From Streptosporangium brasiliense (GTDB lineage: Bacteria; Actinomycetota; Actinomycetes; Streptosporangiales; Streptosporangiaceae), in NCBI RefSeq assembly GCF_030811595.1, contig NZ_JAUSRB010000001.1, positions 1 to 64,000 of the forward strand: a DNA stretch of 64,000 nt, read 5' to 3'. The notes beneath the pieces were generated by a model. It worked only from the letters and a program-made list of their open reading frames with translations, did not search any database and had not been told where the DNA came from. A program made the translations under genes and the position numbers. Below are positions 8,955 through 16,643 of the stretch, piece by piece. Position 1 is the stretch's first letter. Each line of letters starts with the position of its first letter.

Positions 8955-10753
8955 CAGCCGGCCTTCCCCTGCCGCATGGCCGTCGCGATGATCTCGCGCA
9001 GGGGACCGCGCTGCGGACCTTCCGCCGACTGCCTGAGCTCGGCCCGCAGGCGCTCGGTCTCGGCGCGGAGGTCGGCCACCTCGCCCTCCAGGCGTTCCGC
9101 CTCGCGTTTCCACCGGGCCGCGCCGGCCCGCCACTTGGCGGGATCGCCGCCGAGGGGCTCCGCCTCGCCGGCGGTCGTGACGCCGAAATCGTCGGCGCTC
9201 ACCCAGAACGAGCCGAACAGCTCGTGCACCAGGCCGTCGGGGTCGTCGGGGCCGTCGGGGGCGCCGACCAGCGCGGCCCTGGCGAAAGCGGCGGTGCGCT
9301 CCAGCCTGACCGCCCTGACCTCGGTCCCCGTCCCGTCCGCCCGGTCCGGCCCGTCCGCCTCGTCCGGTTCACCTGCTCCGTCGAGCACCGCGCTCAGCAG
9401 GCCGTACCCCTCGCCCTCGGCGAGCTTCAGCAGCTCGGTCAGGCTGTCGGCGCCGAGCGCCCACCCGGCGGGGAGGGTGAGGCGGAACGGCGCGGGCGCG
9501 GAGCTGCGGGGCGTCTCCTCGGTGAAGGAGACACGCGGCTCGTAGGCGTAGAGGTTGCGTACCAGCCGCATGTCGAGCAGCGGCTCGTCCAGGGAGGAGC
9601 GGCGCCCGCCGGGGAGCGCGGCCCACGGCCCGACCACGGTGACGGCCACGTCGACGAGGGTGCCCGCCAGCGCGGAGTCCACGCTCGCCCGGACGTCCTC
9701 GTAGGAGGCGCCGCGGGCGTCGACGACGACGTGCACGTACGGCACCAGCCAGTTCCTGCGCGGGTGGGTGCGCAGCCAGCGCAGGTCGGGGATGAGATCG
9801 GGCAGGACCGACCAGTTGTGCCGGTGCACCTCCCGCTCGCGGAGCATGACGGTGGACGGGCCGAGATGCCAGCCGCGCGCCTGGGGGTCGGGGATGAAGA
9901 CCGCGCCCGCCTGGGCGAGACGGAAGCCGAGGTCGGTGTCCTCGCCCATGTTCAGCGCGGTGTTCACCCCGCCGACCGAGCGCAGGAGCGCCACGGGGAC
10001 CGAGGTGGTGGCCCCCGAGTGCAGGCGGTAGGCCGCCGCGCCCGCGTCCCGCAGCCACCTGGTCTCCTCCAGCAGGTCCGCCCGCCACGCGTGCGGAGCC
10101 GACCCCTCGAACAGCCCCCCGGCGTCCCCGGCCGTCACGGCCGCGAAGATCTCCCGGGCGAGGGGGGCGACGCCCTCGGGGGTGAAGCGGACGTCGCCGA
10201 GCACCACGGCGTAGGAGGCGAGGTGGTGCCAGCGCATGTGCGCCTCGACGTGCTCCCGGTCGAGGATCATGTCGGAGTCGACCCAGTGCAGGACGTCGCC
10301 GGCCGCCGCGGCAGCGCCGGTCTGGCGGGCCCAGCCGCGTCCCCAGCGGCCGTCGGGCACCCGGACGAGCCGGGTGTTGGCCGGGGCGAGCCCGGGGATC
10401 CGCAGCGGCGGGTCGCTGCCGTCGTCGGCGACGATCACCTCCATCAGGTGCGCCGGGTAGCTCTGCGCGGCCAGCCCGGCGAGCGTGCGGTCCAGGGCCT
10501 CCTGGCAGTCGTGCGCCGGGATCACCACGCTCACCCTGAGACGGGGCTCCCATCCGCCCGGGGCGGGCGGCCGCAGCGGTCCGTAGTCGTTGTGCCTGAT
10601 CCTGGCGGTCGGGACGGCGGTCCGGCCGTCCGGGAGAGGCGCGGACGGGGGATGGTGTGGGAGGGGTGCGGACGGGGCGTCGTCCGGGAGAGGCACGGAC
10701 GGGGCGTGGGGTGGGAGAGAGGATCCGGGACCGGTGCGGCCGGCCCCGCTCAT
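8954..10753 (-). CDS. family-2 glycosyltransferase, type A, with Pro-rich N-terminus and coiled-coil tail (A2)
   Basis: A 599-residue paralogue of A1. The first 50 residues are a proline-rich extension with three imperfect 9-10 residue units of the form (A/P)PS(V/A)PLP. The shared NDY signature follows at about 54-56, then VSVVIPA, VADDGS, the DSD metal motif in HWVDSDM, EAHMRWHH and GEDTDLGFRL. The final 70 residues (KWRAGAARWKREAERLEGEV and on) are coiled coil. The ATG at 10753 overlaps the stop of the membrane protein upstream (ATGA), and its own TGA overlaps the start of B1. The extension could be a flexible tether. Sugar specificity is unknown. Confidence 0.82.
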   Translation of the reverse strand: MSGAGRTGPGSSLPPHAPSVPLPDDAPSAPLPHHPPSAPLPDGRTAVPTARIRHNDYGPLRPPAPGGWEPRLRVSVVIPAHDCQEALDRTLAGLAAQSYPAHLMEVIVADDGSDPPLRIPGLAPANTRLVRVPDGRWGRGWARQTGAAAAAGDVLHWVDSDMILDREHVEAHMRWHHLASYAVVLGDVRFTPEGVAPLAREIFAAVTAGDAGGLFEGSAPHAWRADLLEETRWLRDAGAAAYRLHSGATTSVPVALLRSVGGVNTALNMGEDTDLGFRLAQAGAVFIPDPQARGWHLGPSTVMLREREVHRHNWSVLPDLIPDLRWLRTHPRRNWLVPYVHVVVDARGASYEDVRASVDSALAGTLVDVAVTVVGPWAALPGGRRSSLDEPLLDMRLVRNLYAYEPRVSFTEETPRSSAPAPFRLTLPAGWALGADSLTELLKLAEGEGYGLLSAVLDGAGEPDEADGPDRADGTGTEVRAVRLERTAAFARAALVGAPDGPDDPDGLVHELFGSFWVSADDFGVTTAGEAEPLGGDPAKWRAGAARWKREAERLEGEVADLRAETERLRAELRQSAEGPQRGPLREIIATAMRQGKAG

Positions 10754-11223
10754 GCCGCTCCCTCTGGCCGGCCCTGTCCGGTCCTGGCCTCCACGGCGGC
10801 CAGGCGTGGCAGCAGCTCGTGGACCATCTCCTCCACCTCCGTGCGCCGGGGCATGGCGGCCAGCCGGTCCTCGCCGAGGGAGACCAGGATCGCCTGCAGA
10901 TCCTCGTCGCGCCGGTGCCCGTGCTCCCTGAGCAGCTCGACCATCTCCGCCAGCCGCCGGTCCAGCCGTTCCGTGGCGGCCTTGACCTGGGCCAGCTCCG
11001 CTTCGTAGCGCTTGGCCCGGTTGTCGATGCGCAGGGCCTTGCCGTCGACCCTGCGGACGGTCGCGACCGCGAGGACCTGGGCGGCGAGCACCGTCGCGAT
11101 CGCGCCGAGCACGACGGCCGCCGTCACCGAGACGGCGTCGACGGCCACGAGCAGGGCCAGCCCGACCAGGAGCAGTGAGCCGGCGATCGCCGCCAGAAGC
11201 GTCAGTTTTCGGGGCGTGGGCAT
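10750..11223 (-). CDS. small membrane protein with two TM segments and a cytoplasmic coiled coil
   Basis: A 157-residue protein of no family I recognise. Two hydrophobic helices (about 7-28 and 32-54) form a hairpin. A long Glu/Arg/Leu-rich helical region follows (about 60-110, for example RYEAELAQVKAATERLDRRLAEM) and should form a coiled coil on the cytoplasmic side. An AGGAAAGG ribosome site lies 10 bases before the ATG. It opens the minus-strand operon, with its stop overlapping the start of glycosyltransferase A2. Because the downstream glycosyltransferases end in coiled coils, it may be their membrane docking partner. That is inference from architecture only. Confidence 0.7.
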   Translation of the reverse strand: MPTPRKLTLLAAIAGSLLLVGLALLVAVDAVSVTAAVVLGAIATVLAAQVLAVATVRRVDGKALRIDNRAKRYEAELAQVKAATERLDRRLAEMVELLREHGHRRDEDLQAILVSLGEDRLAAMPRRTEVEEMVHELLPRLAAVEARTGQGRPEGAA

Positions 11224-11422
11224 CCGCGCGTACCTTTCCTACCGCTCTGTCTGTTGCCTGTCATTGGGGAAGGTAATTGAGGCTAACCCCTTCTCAAGTG
11301 CAAATATGTCGATAAATGGGAAATTAAGAGGTTCTCGTGACCTGTGTGACTTCTGTGAGTCATTGTCAGCGAGCGACCATGTCAAGTCCGGAGTGCGGTG
11401 AGAAGCGATCTTCCGGCCTCGC

Positions 11423-11428
11423 TATCCT
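11423..11428 (+). promoter_or_regulatory. -10 element of a probable leaderless promoter for glycosyltransferase B2
   Basis: TATCCT lies six bases before the GTG at 11435, and no ribosome site is visible. The intergenic stretch 11224-11434 is AT-rich (about 11270-11335) compared with its surroundings. It must also carry the promoter of the opposite operon. The minus strand has a TTGACA at 11379-11384, but no convincing -10 at the right distance. Confidence 0.45.
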
Positions 11429-11434
11429 TCGCTG

Positions 11435-12610
11435 GTGCCCGCGCAGTCGACCTCCCCCTCCTCGGCTCTCTCACCTCCCACTCCTTCCTCCTCGCCAACC
11501 CCCGCCGCCGCCTCCCCGCCCCTCCCCGCGACCCCCGCCGGCTTCCTGCGGTCGGCGGCGGAGGGGACGGCCGAGCTGTCATGGTCCGGTCAGGGATGGA
11601 CGGCCGCCGGCGAGCCGCTCGGTGACCGGCCGGACGCCGCCGAGGTCGCCCGCCTCAGGCCCCTGCGCGGCCTGACCGTCCGGTGGCCCTCCCGCGAGGT
11701 CCCGGCCGGCGCGGTCACCGGCCTGGCCGCCGCGGGGGTGCCGATGCACGCCGCCGCCTCGCCGGCCTGGGTGGACCCCGGGCTGGCCCGGCTGCTCGCG
11801 GACTGGACGCCCGAGGAGGACCGCGGCGGGGTGCGCTCGGTGACCGCCCTGCGCCGGGAGGAGCACAGCGTGCGGCTGCGCCGCCACGGCCTGCGGGAGC
11901 GGGGCGGGACGGCCACCCCGAAGGTCAGCGTGGTGATGTCCAGCATGCGCCCGCACCTGCTGGGCTCCGCGCTCGCCCAGATCGCCCGGCAGCGGCGGGT
12001 CGAGGTCGAGGTGCTGCTGGCCCTGCACGGCGTCCCCGCCGCCCACGAGGCGGTACGGCGGGCGCTGGGGGAGTCCGGCCTGCCGGTCACCGTGATCGAG
12101 GCGGACGCGGCGACCCCGTTCGGGGAGGTACTCGACCTGGCCGCCTCCAGGGCGAGCGGGGAGTATGTCGCCAAGTGGGACGACGACGACTGGTACGGCC
12201 CCGAACACCTGGCCGACCTTCTCCTCGCGAGGTCCTACTCCGGCGCCGACATCGTCGGTTCCGCGGCCGAGTTCTTCTACCTGGAGCCGCTGAAGGCCAC
12301 CGTCCGCCGCACCGACTACACCAGCGAGATCTGGTCCGATCACGTGGCCGGCGGCACGATCCTGCTCGACCGGGCCGGATACACCGAGCTGGGCGGCTTC
12401 CCCGCCCTGCCCCGCGGGGTGGACGCCGGGTTCCTCAAGGCCGCCCACGCCGCGGGGGCGCGCATCTACCGCACCCACGGCCTCGGCTACGTGCTGCGGC
12501 GCTCGCTGAGCGCCGAGCACACCTGGCGGCTCTCGCTCGCCCACTTCCTGCGCGTCGCGACGTACCAGTGGCGCGGCTTCCGCCCGAGCCTGATCCTGGA
12601 AACGCCATGA
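11435..12610 (+). CDS. family-2 glycosyltransferase, type B, short form (B2)
   Basis: A 391-residue paralogue of B1. After a Ser/Pro/Ala-rich leader of about 40 residues it carries the short RREEHSVRLRRHGLRE linker. The glycosyltransferase domain follows: KVSVVMSSMRP, then KWDDDDWYGPE with DDDD at 249-252, HVAGGTILL and the closing YQWRGFRPS. It lacks roughly the first 250 residues of B1. The GTG at 11435 is taken as the start because a TATCCT element sits six bases upstream. Its TGA overlaps the ATG of type-A gene A3 (ATGA), the same B-then-A coupling seen on the other strand. The leader is low in complexity, and the true start could be slightly downstream. Confidence 0.78.
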   Translation: MPAQSTSPSSALSPPTPSSSPTPAAASPPLPATPAGFLRSAAEGTAELSWSGQGWTAAGEPLGDRPDAAEVARLRPLRGLTVRWPSREVPAGAVTGLAAAGVPMHAAASPAWVDPGLARLLADWTPEEDRGGVRSVTALRREEHSVRLRRHGLRERGGTATPKVSVVMSSMRPHLLGSALAQIARQRRVEVEVLLALHGVPAAHEAVRRALGESGLPVTVIEADAATPFGEVLDLAASRASGEYVAKWDDDDWYGPEHLADLLLARSYSGADIVGSAAEFFYLEPLKATVRRTDYTSEIWSDHVAGGTILLDRAGYTELGGFPALPRGVDAGFLKAAHAAGARIYRTHGLGYVLRRSLSAEHTWRLSLAHFLRVATYQWRGFRPSLILETP

Positions 12611-14325
12611 CAGCGCGGATCACCGGTAACGACTACCGGAGCCTCACCCCGCCCGAGCTCGGCGCGTGGACGCCGTCGATGCGGGTCAGCGTCGTCGTGC
12701 CCGCCTACGGCGACCAGGACAAGCTCGACCTCGCGCTCGCGGGGCTGGCCGGGCAGACCTACCCCGCCGGCCTGACCGAGGTCATCGTGGTGGACAACGG
12801 CAGCGAGCCGCCGCTGCGCCTGCCCGAGCTGAGGCCCGCCGGCACCCGGCTCGTCGTCTGCCCCACCCCCGGACGGGCCCACGCCCGCAACGCCGGGCTC
12901 CGCGCCGCCACCGGTGAGGTGATCCACTGGCTCGACTCCGACGTGGTCCTGGACCGCCGCTCGATCGAGGCGCACATGCGCTGGCACCACGCGGCGCCCT
13001 ACCTCGTGGTGACCGGCCGGCTGCGTTTCACCCCGGCCGAGCTGCCCGCCCCCGAGGCGGTGGCCGCCGCCGGCGACCTGGCCGAGCTGTTCGAACCGGC
13101 CGAGCCGCACGCCTGGCTGGTGGACCTGGTCGAGCGGACCGACGGTCTCACCGCCAACCCGCACCGGGCCTTCAGCCTGCACGTGGGCGGCGCCACCTCG
13201 GTCAACGCCGCGCTGCTCGCGCAGGCCGGGCCGATGGACACCGAGCTCATCCTCGGCCAGGACACCGAGATGGGCTACCGGCTCGCCCAGGCGGGCGCGG
13301 TCTTCGTGCCCGAGCCGCTGGCCCGCGCCTTCCACCTGGGCCCGACCATGCGGATGCGCGACAAGGCGCCGATCGACCGGGTCAGCCACGCGTTCGTCGC
13401 CGACCGGATCCCGGCCTACCGCTGGCTCCGCTCCCACCCGGCCCGGCAGTGGAAGGTGCCCTACCTGGAGGTGGTCGTCGAGCCCGCGGGCCGAGCGGGC
13501 GGCGCGGTGGACGGGCCCGCGTACGGCTATGACGAGGTCCGCGCCACCGTGGACGCCGTCCTCGCCGGGACCCTGTCCGACGTCGTGGTCACCGTCACCG
13601 GCCCCTGGGACCGGGTCCGGGCCGAGGGGCGCGCGCCGCTGAGGAACCCGGACCTGGACCTGGCGCTGATCCTCGGCCACTACGCCCACGAGGGGCGGGT
13701 GCGCTTCGCCCTCGACTCCCCCCGGACGGTGCGGACGGCCGCGCCGTACCCGGCGCACGGCGGGGAGGGGCCGGAGGAGGGGGCGGCCCCGCCGTACCGG
13801 CTGCGGCTGCCCGCCGGCTGGGTCCCCGGCGAGGACAGCCTCGCGCGCCTGCTCGACCTGGCCGTGGAGGAGGGGTACGGCCTGGTCTCGGTGCTGCTGG
13901 CCGAGGACTCCGGCGAGGGGGTCGTCGCGGCCAGGCTGGAGCGCACCGCCGCGTTCGCCCGGGCCGCGGTCGTCCGGCGGCAGGACGAGGACCTCGACGA
14001 CGCGGTGGAGGACACCTTCGGGGTGCTCTGGGTGGACGGCGAGACCCACGGGTTCGGGACCGAGGCCCGGCCGCTCACCGGCCGCCGCGGCGCCTACCGG
14101 GCCAGGGCGGAGGCGCAGGCCGAGATCACCCGTCTCACCAAGGAGAACGAGCGGCTGCGCGCCCAGGTGACCAGGTGGCGTGACGAGGCGGGCCGCTGGC
14201 GCAGGAGCGCGGTGGAGCTGCGGCGCGAGGTCGGCGGGCTGCGCAGGGAGCTGGCCGCCGCCCGGAAGATCGTCCAGTACGGCCTGCTCTCGTCCGTCAA
14301 GCGGGCGATCACCCGCCGCCGCTGA
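12607..14325 (+). CDS. family-2 glycosyltransferase, type A, with coiled-coil tail (A3)
   Basis: A 572-residue paralogue of A1, A2 and A4. NDY is at 8-10. VSVVVPAYGDQDKLDLAL is followed by VVDNGS, where the usual second Asp of DDG is Asn. The DSD motif is in HWLDSDVVLD, with EAHMRWHH next. The later motif reads LGQDTEMGYRL, with Gln in place of the Glu found in its paralogues but the following Asp kept. A C-terminal coiled coil (about 500-560) ends in a basic tail KRAITRRR. The start overlaps the stop of B2. The substitutions may mean altered donor use. The retained DSD and Asp argue against a dead enzyme. Confidence 0.83.
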   Translation: MTARITGNDYRSLTPPELGAWTPSMRVSVVVPAYGDQDKLDLALAGLAGQTYPAGLTEVIVVDNGSEPPLRLPELRPAGTRLVVCPTPGRAHARNAGLRAATGEVIHWLDSDVVLDRRSIEAHMRWHHAAPYLVVTGRLRFTPAELPAPEAVAAAGDLAELFEPAEPHAWLVDLVERTDGLTANPHRAFSLHVGGATSVNAALLAQAGPMDTELILGQDTEMGYRLAQAGAVFVPEPLARAFHLGPTMRMRDKAPIDRVSHAFVADRIPAYRWLRSHPARQWKVPYLEVVVEPAGRAGGAVDGPAYGYDEVRATVDAVLAGTLSDVVVTVTGPWDRVRAEGRAPLRNPDLDLALILGHYAHEGRVRFALDSPRTVRTAAPYPAHGGEGPEEGAAPPYRLRLPAGWVPGEDSLARLLDLAVEEGYGLVSVLLAEDSGEGVVAARLERTAAFARAAVVRRQDEDLDDAVEDTFGVLWVDGETHGFGTEARPLTGRRGAYRARAEAQAEITRLTKENERLRAQVTRWRDEAGRWRRSAVELRREVGGLRRELAAARKIVQYGLLSSVKRAITRRR

Positions 14326-14375
14326 CGGCTCCGGCCGGGCGGGCGGTCACCGGCCGGCGGCGCGGGCTCCGGCCG

Positions 14376-14410
14376 GGGCGCGGACCGCCCGGCGCGACCG
14401 GTCCGCGCCC
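14376..14410. terminator. bidirectional terminator hairpin
   Basis: A perfect 11-bp inverted repeat (arms 14376-14386 and 14400-14410, 13-base loop) lies between the convergent A3 glycosyltransferase and methyltransferase genes. It could end transcription from both sides. An identical 18-base direct repeat (14334-14351 and 14411-14428) brackets it. The second copy runs into the methyltransferase stop codon. Confidence 0.6.
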
Positions 14411-14423
14411 GCCGGGCGGGCGG

Positions 14424-15221
14424 TCACCTGTCCCCGGTGACCACGCCGACCCCGCCGAGGAAGTAGGACCCGATCCCCTTGTAGGGGACCACGGCGTCGG
14501 GGGCCGGGCGCCACTCGGGGAGGTTGACGATCCCGGGCTCGACCACGTCGAGGCCGTCGAACAGGCGGGTGATCTCCTTGCCCGTCCGGGGGACGAAGGG
14601 CGAGGACGCCCGGTCGTACACCTTGGTGACCCCCTCGGCCGCCTCCGGCCTGGCGTCGACCGCGACGTGGGAGAGGATCAGATGGCTGCCGGGCGCCATG
14701 GCGCGGCGGAAGGTGGCGATGATGCCCGCGGGGTCGTCCTCGTCGGGGACGAAATGCATGATCGCCAGCATGAGCACAGCCACCGGCTGGTCGAAGTCGA
14801 TCGCCGCGCGGACGTCCGGGTGTTCCAGGATCTCGCCGGGGCGGCGCACGTCCCCCTGGACGATGGTCACGTTCTCGTTCTTGCCGAGGATCGCCCTGCC
14901 GTGGACCAGGACGGTCGGGTCGATGTCGACGTAGACGACCCGGGCGCCCGTGGCGACCTGGTGCACGTTGTTCTGGGTGGGCAGCCCGGCGCCGATGTCG
15001 AGGAACTGGCGGATGCCCGAGCGCGCGACGAAGTCGACGGCGCGGCCGAGGAAGGCACGGTTGGACCGGGCGCTGTGGCGGATCTCGGGGACGACGCCGA
15101 GGACCTTCTCCGCGGCCTCCCGGTCGGCCGGGAAGTTGTCCTTGCCGCCGAGGTAGTAGTCGTACATACGTGCGACATTCGGAATATGCGTCTGAATACC
15201 CTTAGGTATCTGGTCGGTCAC
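14424..15221 (-). CDS. SAM-dependent methyltransferase of the PF04672 (DUF574) type
   Basis: A 265-residue class I methyltransferase. The family signature VARMYDYYLGGKDNFPAD is at about 16-33. The SAM-binding loop FLDIGAG (73-79) is followed by VVYVDIDPTVLVHGR and QGDVRRP. The C-terminal part (RTGKEITRLFDGLDVVEPGIV) is typical of this actinomycete-expanded family. The start is GTG with a GGGGAG ribosome site six bases upstream. It is divergent from an MFS transporter across 91 bases. Substrates of this family are mostly unknown, so a role in modifying the island's product is possible but unproven. Confidence 0.85.
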   Translation of the reverse strand: MTDQIPKGIQTHIPNVARMYDYYLGGKDNFPADREAAEKVLGVVPEIRHSARSNRAFLGRAVDFVARSGIRQFLDIGAGLPTQNNVHQVATGARVVYVDIDPTVLVHGRAILGKNENVTIVQGDVRRPGEILEHPDVRAAIDFDQPVAVLMLAIMHFVPDEDDPAGIIATFRRAMAPGSHLILSHVAVDARPEAAEGVTKVYDRASSPFVPRTGKEITRLFDGLDVVEPGIVNLPEWRPAPDAVVPYKGIGSYFLGGVGVVTGDR

Positions 15222-15312
15222 GTGCCGCTCCCCGGTGGGATATTTCCGGAATTATCGTGATCATATATAAGAGGCGCTGGAGAACCGGCCCCGGAGCTGA
15301 CAAGATCGCGCC

Positions 15313-16638
15313 ATGGCCGCCTCCTCCCCGCGCCGCGTCCTGGGCCTGCAGCTCGCCGACGGCATCGGCCGCGGCAACATGTGGGCCTGCCTGTCCATGT
15401 CGTTCGTCGCGACCATGGTCATCTCCTTCCTGCCGGCGGCGCAGCCGTACATCCTGGGCGGCGTCCTGGGCGTCGCGGAGGGGGATCAGGGCAAGGCCGT
15501 CGGCCTGCTCGGCGTCGCCGCCGAGATCGCGATGATCGCCAGCCTGGCCTGGTACGGCGCGCTGGCCGACCGGTTCGGCCGCCGGCCCGTCGTGGTGGCC
15601 GGGTTCGCGCTGTGCGCGCTGGGCGCCGCGCTGTTCCCGTTCGCCGGGAACACGACCGTGCTCGTCGCGCTGCGGGTGGTCTTCGCCCTCGGCGTGGCCG
15701 CGCTCAGCGGGATGCTGTCGACGGTGGCCGTCGACTACGTCCGCGACGGTTCCCGGGGCAAGGCCTACGGCCTGGTCGGCCTGTTCAGCGGTCTGGGCGC
15801 GATGGTCGCGGTGCTCGCCCTGGTCCGCCTGCCCAAGATCTTCGAGGACCGGGGGATGGCCCCGGTCGACGCCGCCCGCGTCTCGTTCCTGATCGTCGCC
15901 GCGGCCGTCCTCGCCGTCGCCGGGCTGATGTGGTTCACCCTGTCCACCGTCCGGGTCGGCGCGGCCGCCGAGCGCGTCCCGCTGGCCCGGCTGGTCAGGG
16001 AGGGCGTCGCGCTCGCCCGGGACCCCGGCGTGGCGCTGTCCTACGCGGCGGCGTTCGTCGCCCGCGCCGACCTCGCCGTCGTGGCGGGCTTCATGTCCCT
16101 GTGGGTGATCGACTACGCCACCGGCGAGCGCGGCATGTCGGCGGCCGAGGCGCTGGCCCGCGGCGGGGCCGTGGTCGGCATCGCCCAGACCGTGGCCATG
16201 GTCGCCGCGCCGCTGTTCGGCTGGCTGGGCGACCGGATGCGGCGCCAGGACGTGCTCATCCTCGCCCAGGCCGTCGCGGCGGTGTCCTACCTGTCCACGC
16301 TGCTGATCAGCGACCCGCTCGGCTCCGGCATGATGCTGGTGGCCGTGCTCGTCGGCCTGGGGGAGATCGCCGCGATCACCACCGCCGGCCCGCTGCTGGC
16401 CCAGCAGGCCCCCGCCGCCGTGCGCGGCTCCGCCTACGGGGTGCAGACGCTGTGCGGGGCCGTCGGCATCCTCGTGGTCTCCGGCCTCGGCGGTCTGCTC
16501 TACGACACCTGGCGGCCCGCCGCCCCGTTCGTGATATCGGGCCTGTCCGGCCTGCTCGTCGTGGCCTTCGGGCTCATGGTGCGGCGGCGCGTGAGGCCCC
16601 TGCCCGAGGAGAGCGAGAGCCTGGTCGCGGCCGGCTGA
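15313..16638 (+). CDS. MFS transporter
   Basis: A 441-residue membrane protein with about 12 hydrophobic segments and a hydrophilic central loop near residue 220 (AAERVPLARLVREGV). The loop between helices 2 and 3 carries the MFS signature ALADRFGRRPVV, and a related GWLGDRMRRQ occurs in the second half. This indicates a proton-coupled exporter, with substrate unknown. No good ribosome site precedes the ATG. CAAGAT ends six bases upstream and TATATA lies about 45 bases upstream, so a leaderless start is possible. It ends five bases before the convergent glycosyltransferase A4 and could export an island product or precursor. Confidence 0.85.
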   Translation: MAASSPRRVLGLQLADGIGRGNMWACLSMSFVATMVISFLPAAQPYILGGVLGVAEGDQGKAVGLLGVAAEIAMIASLAWYGALADRFGRRPVVVAGFALCALGAALFPFAGNTTVLVALRVVFALGVAALSGMLSTVAVDYVRDGSRGKAYGLVGLFSGLGAMVAVLALVRLPKIFEDRGMAPVDAARVSFLIVAAAVLAVAGLMWFTLSTVRVGAAAERVPLARLVREGVALARDPGVALSYAAAFVARADLAVVAGFMSLWVIDYATGERGMSAAEALARGGAVVGIAQTVAMVAAPLFGWLGDRMRRQDVLILAQAVAAVSYLSTLLISDPLGSGMMLVAVLVGLGEIAAITTAGPLLAQQAPAAVRGSAYGVQTLCGAVGILVVSGLGGLLYDTWRPAAPFVISGLSGLLVVAFGLMVRRRVRPLPEESESLVAAG

Positions 16639-16643
16639 CCGGC

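Noticed and set aside
7134..9545. An 803-codon plus-strand frame across glycosyltransferases B1 and A2
   Set aside because: It is antisense to two glycosyltransferases with intact motifs. The His/Gly/Val-rich product is a GC artefact.
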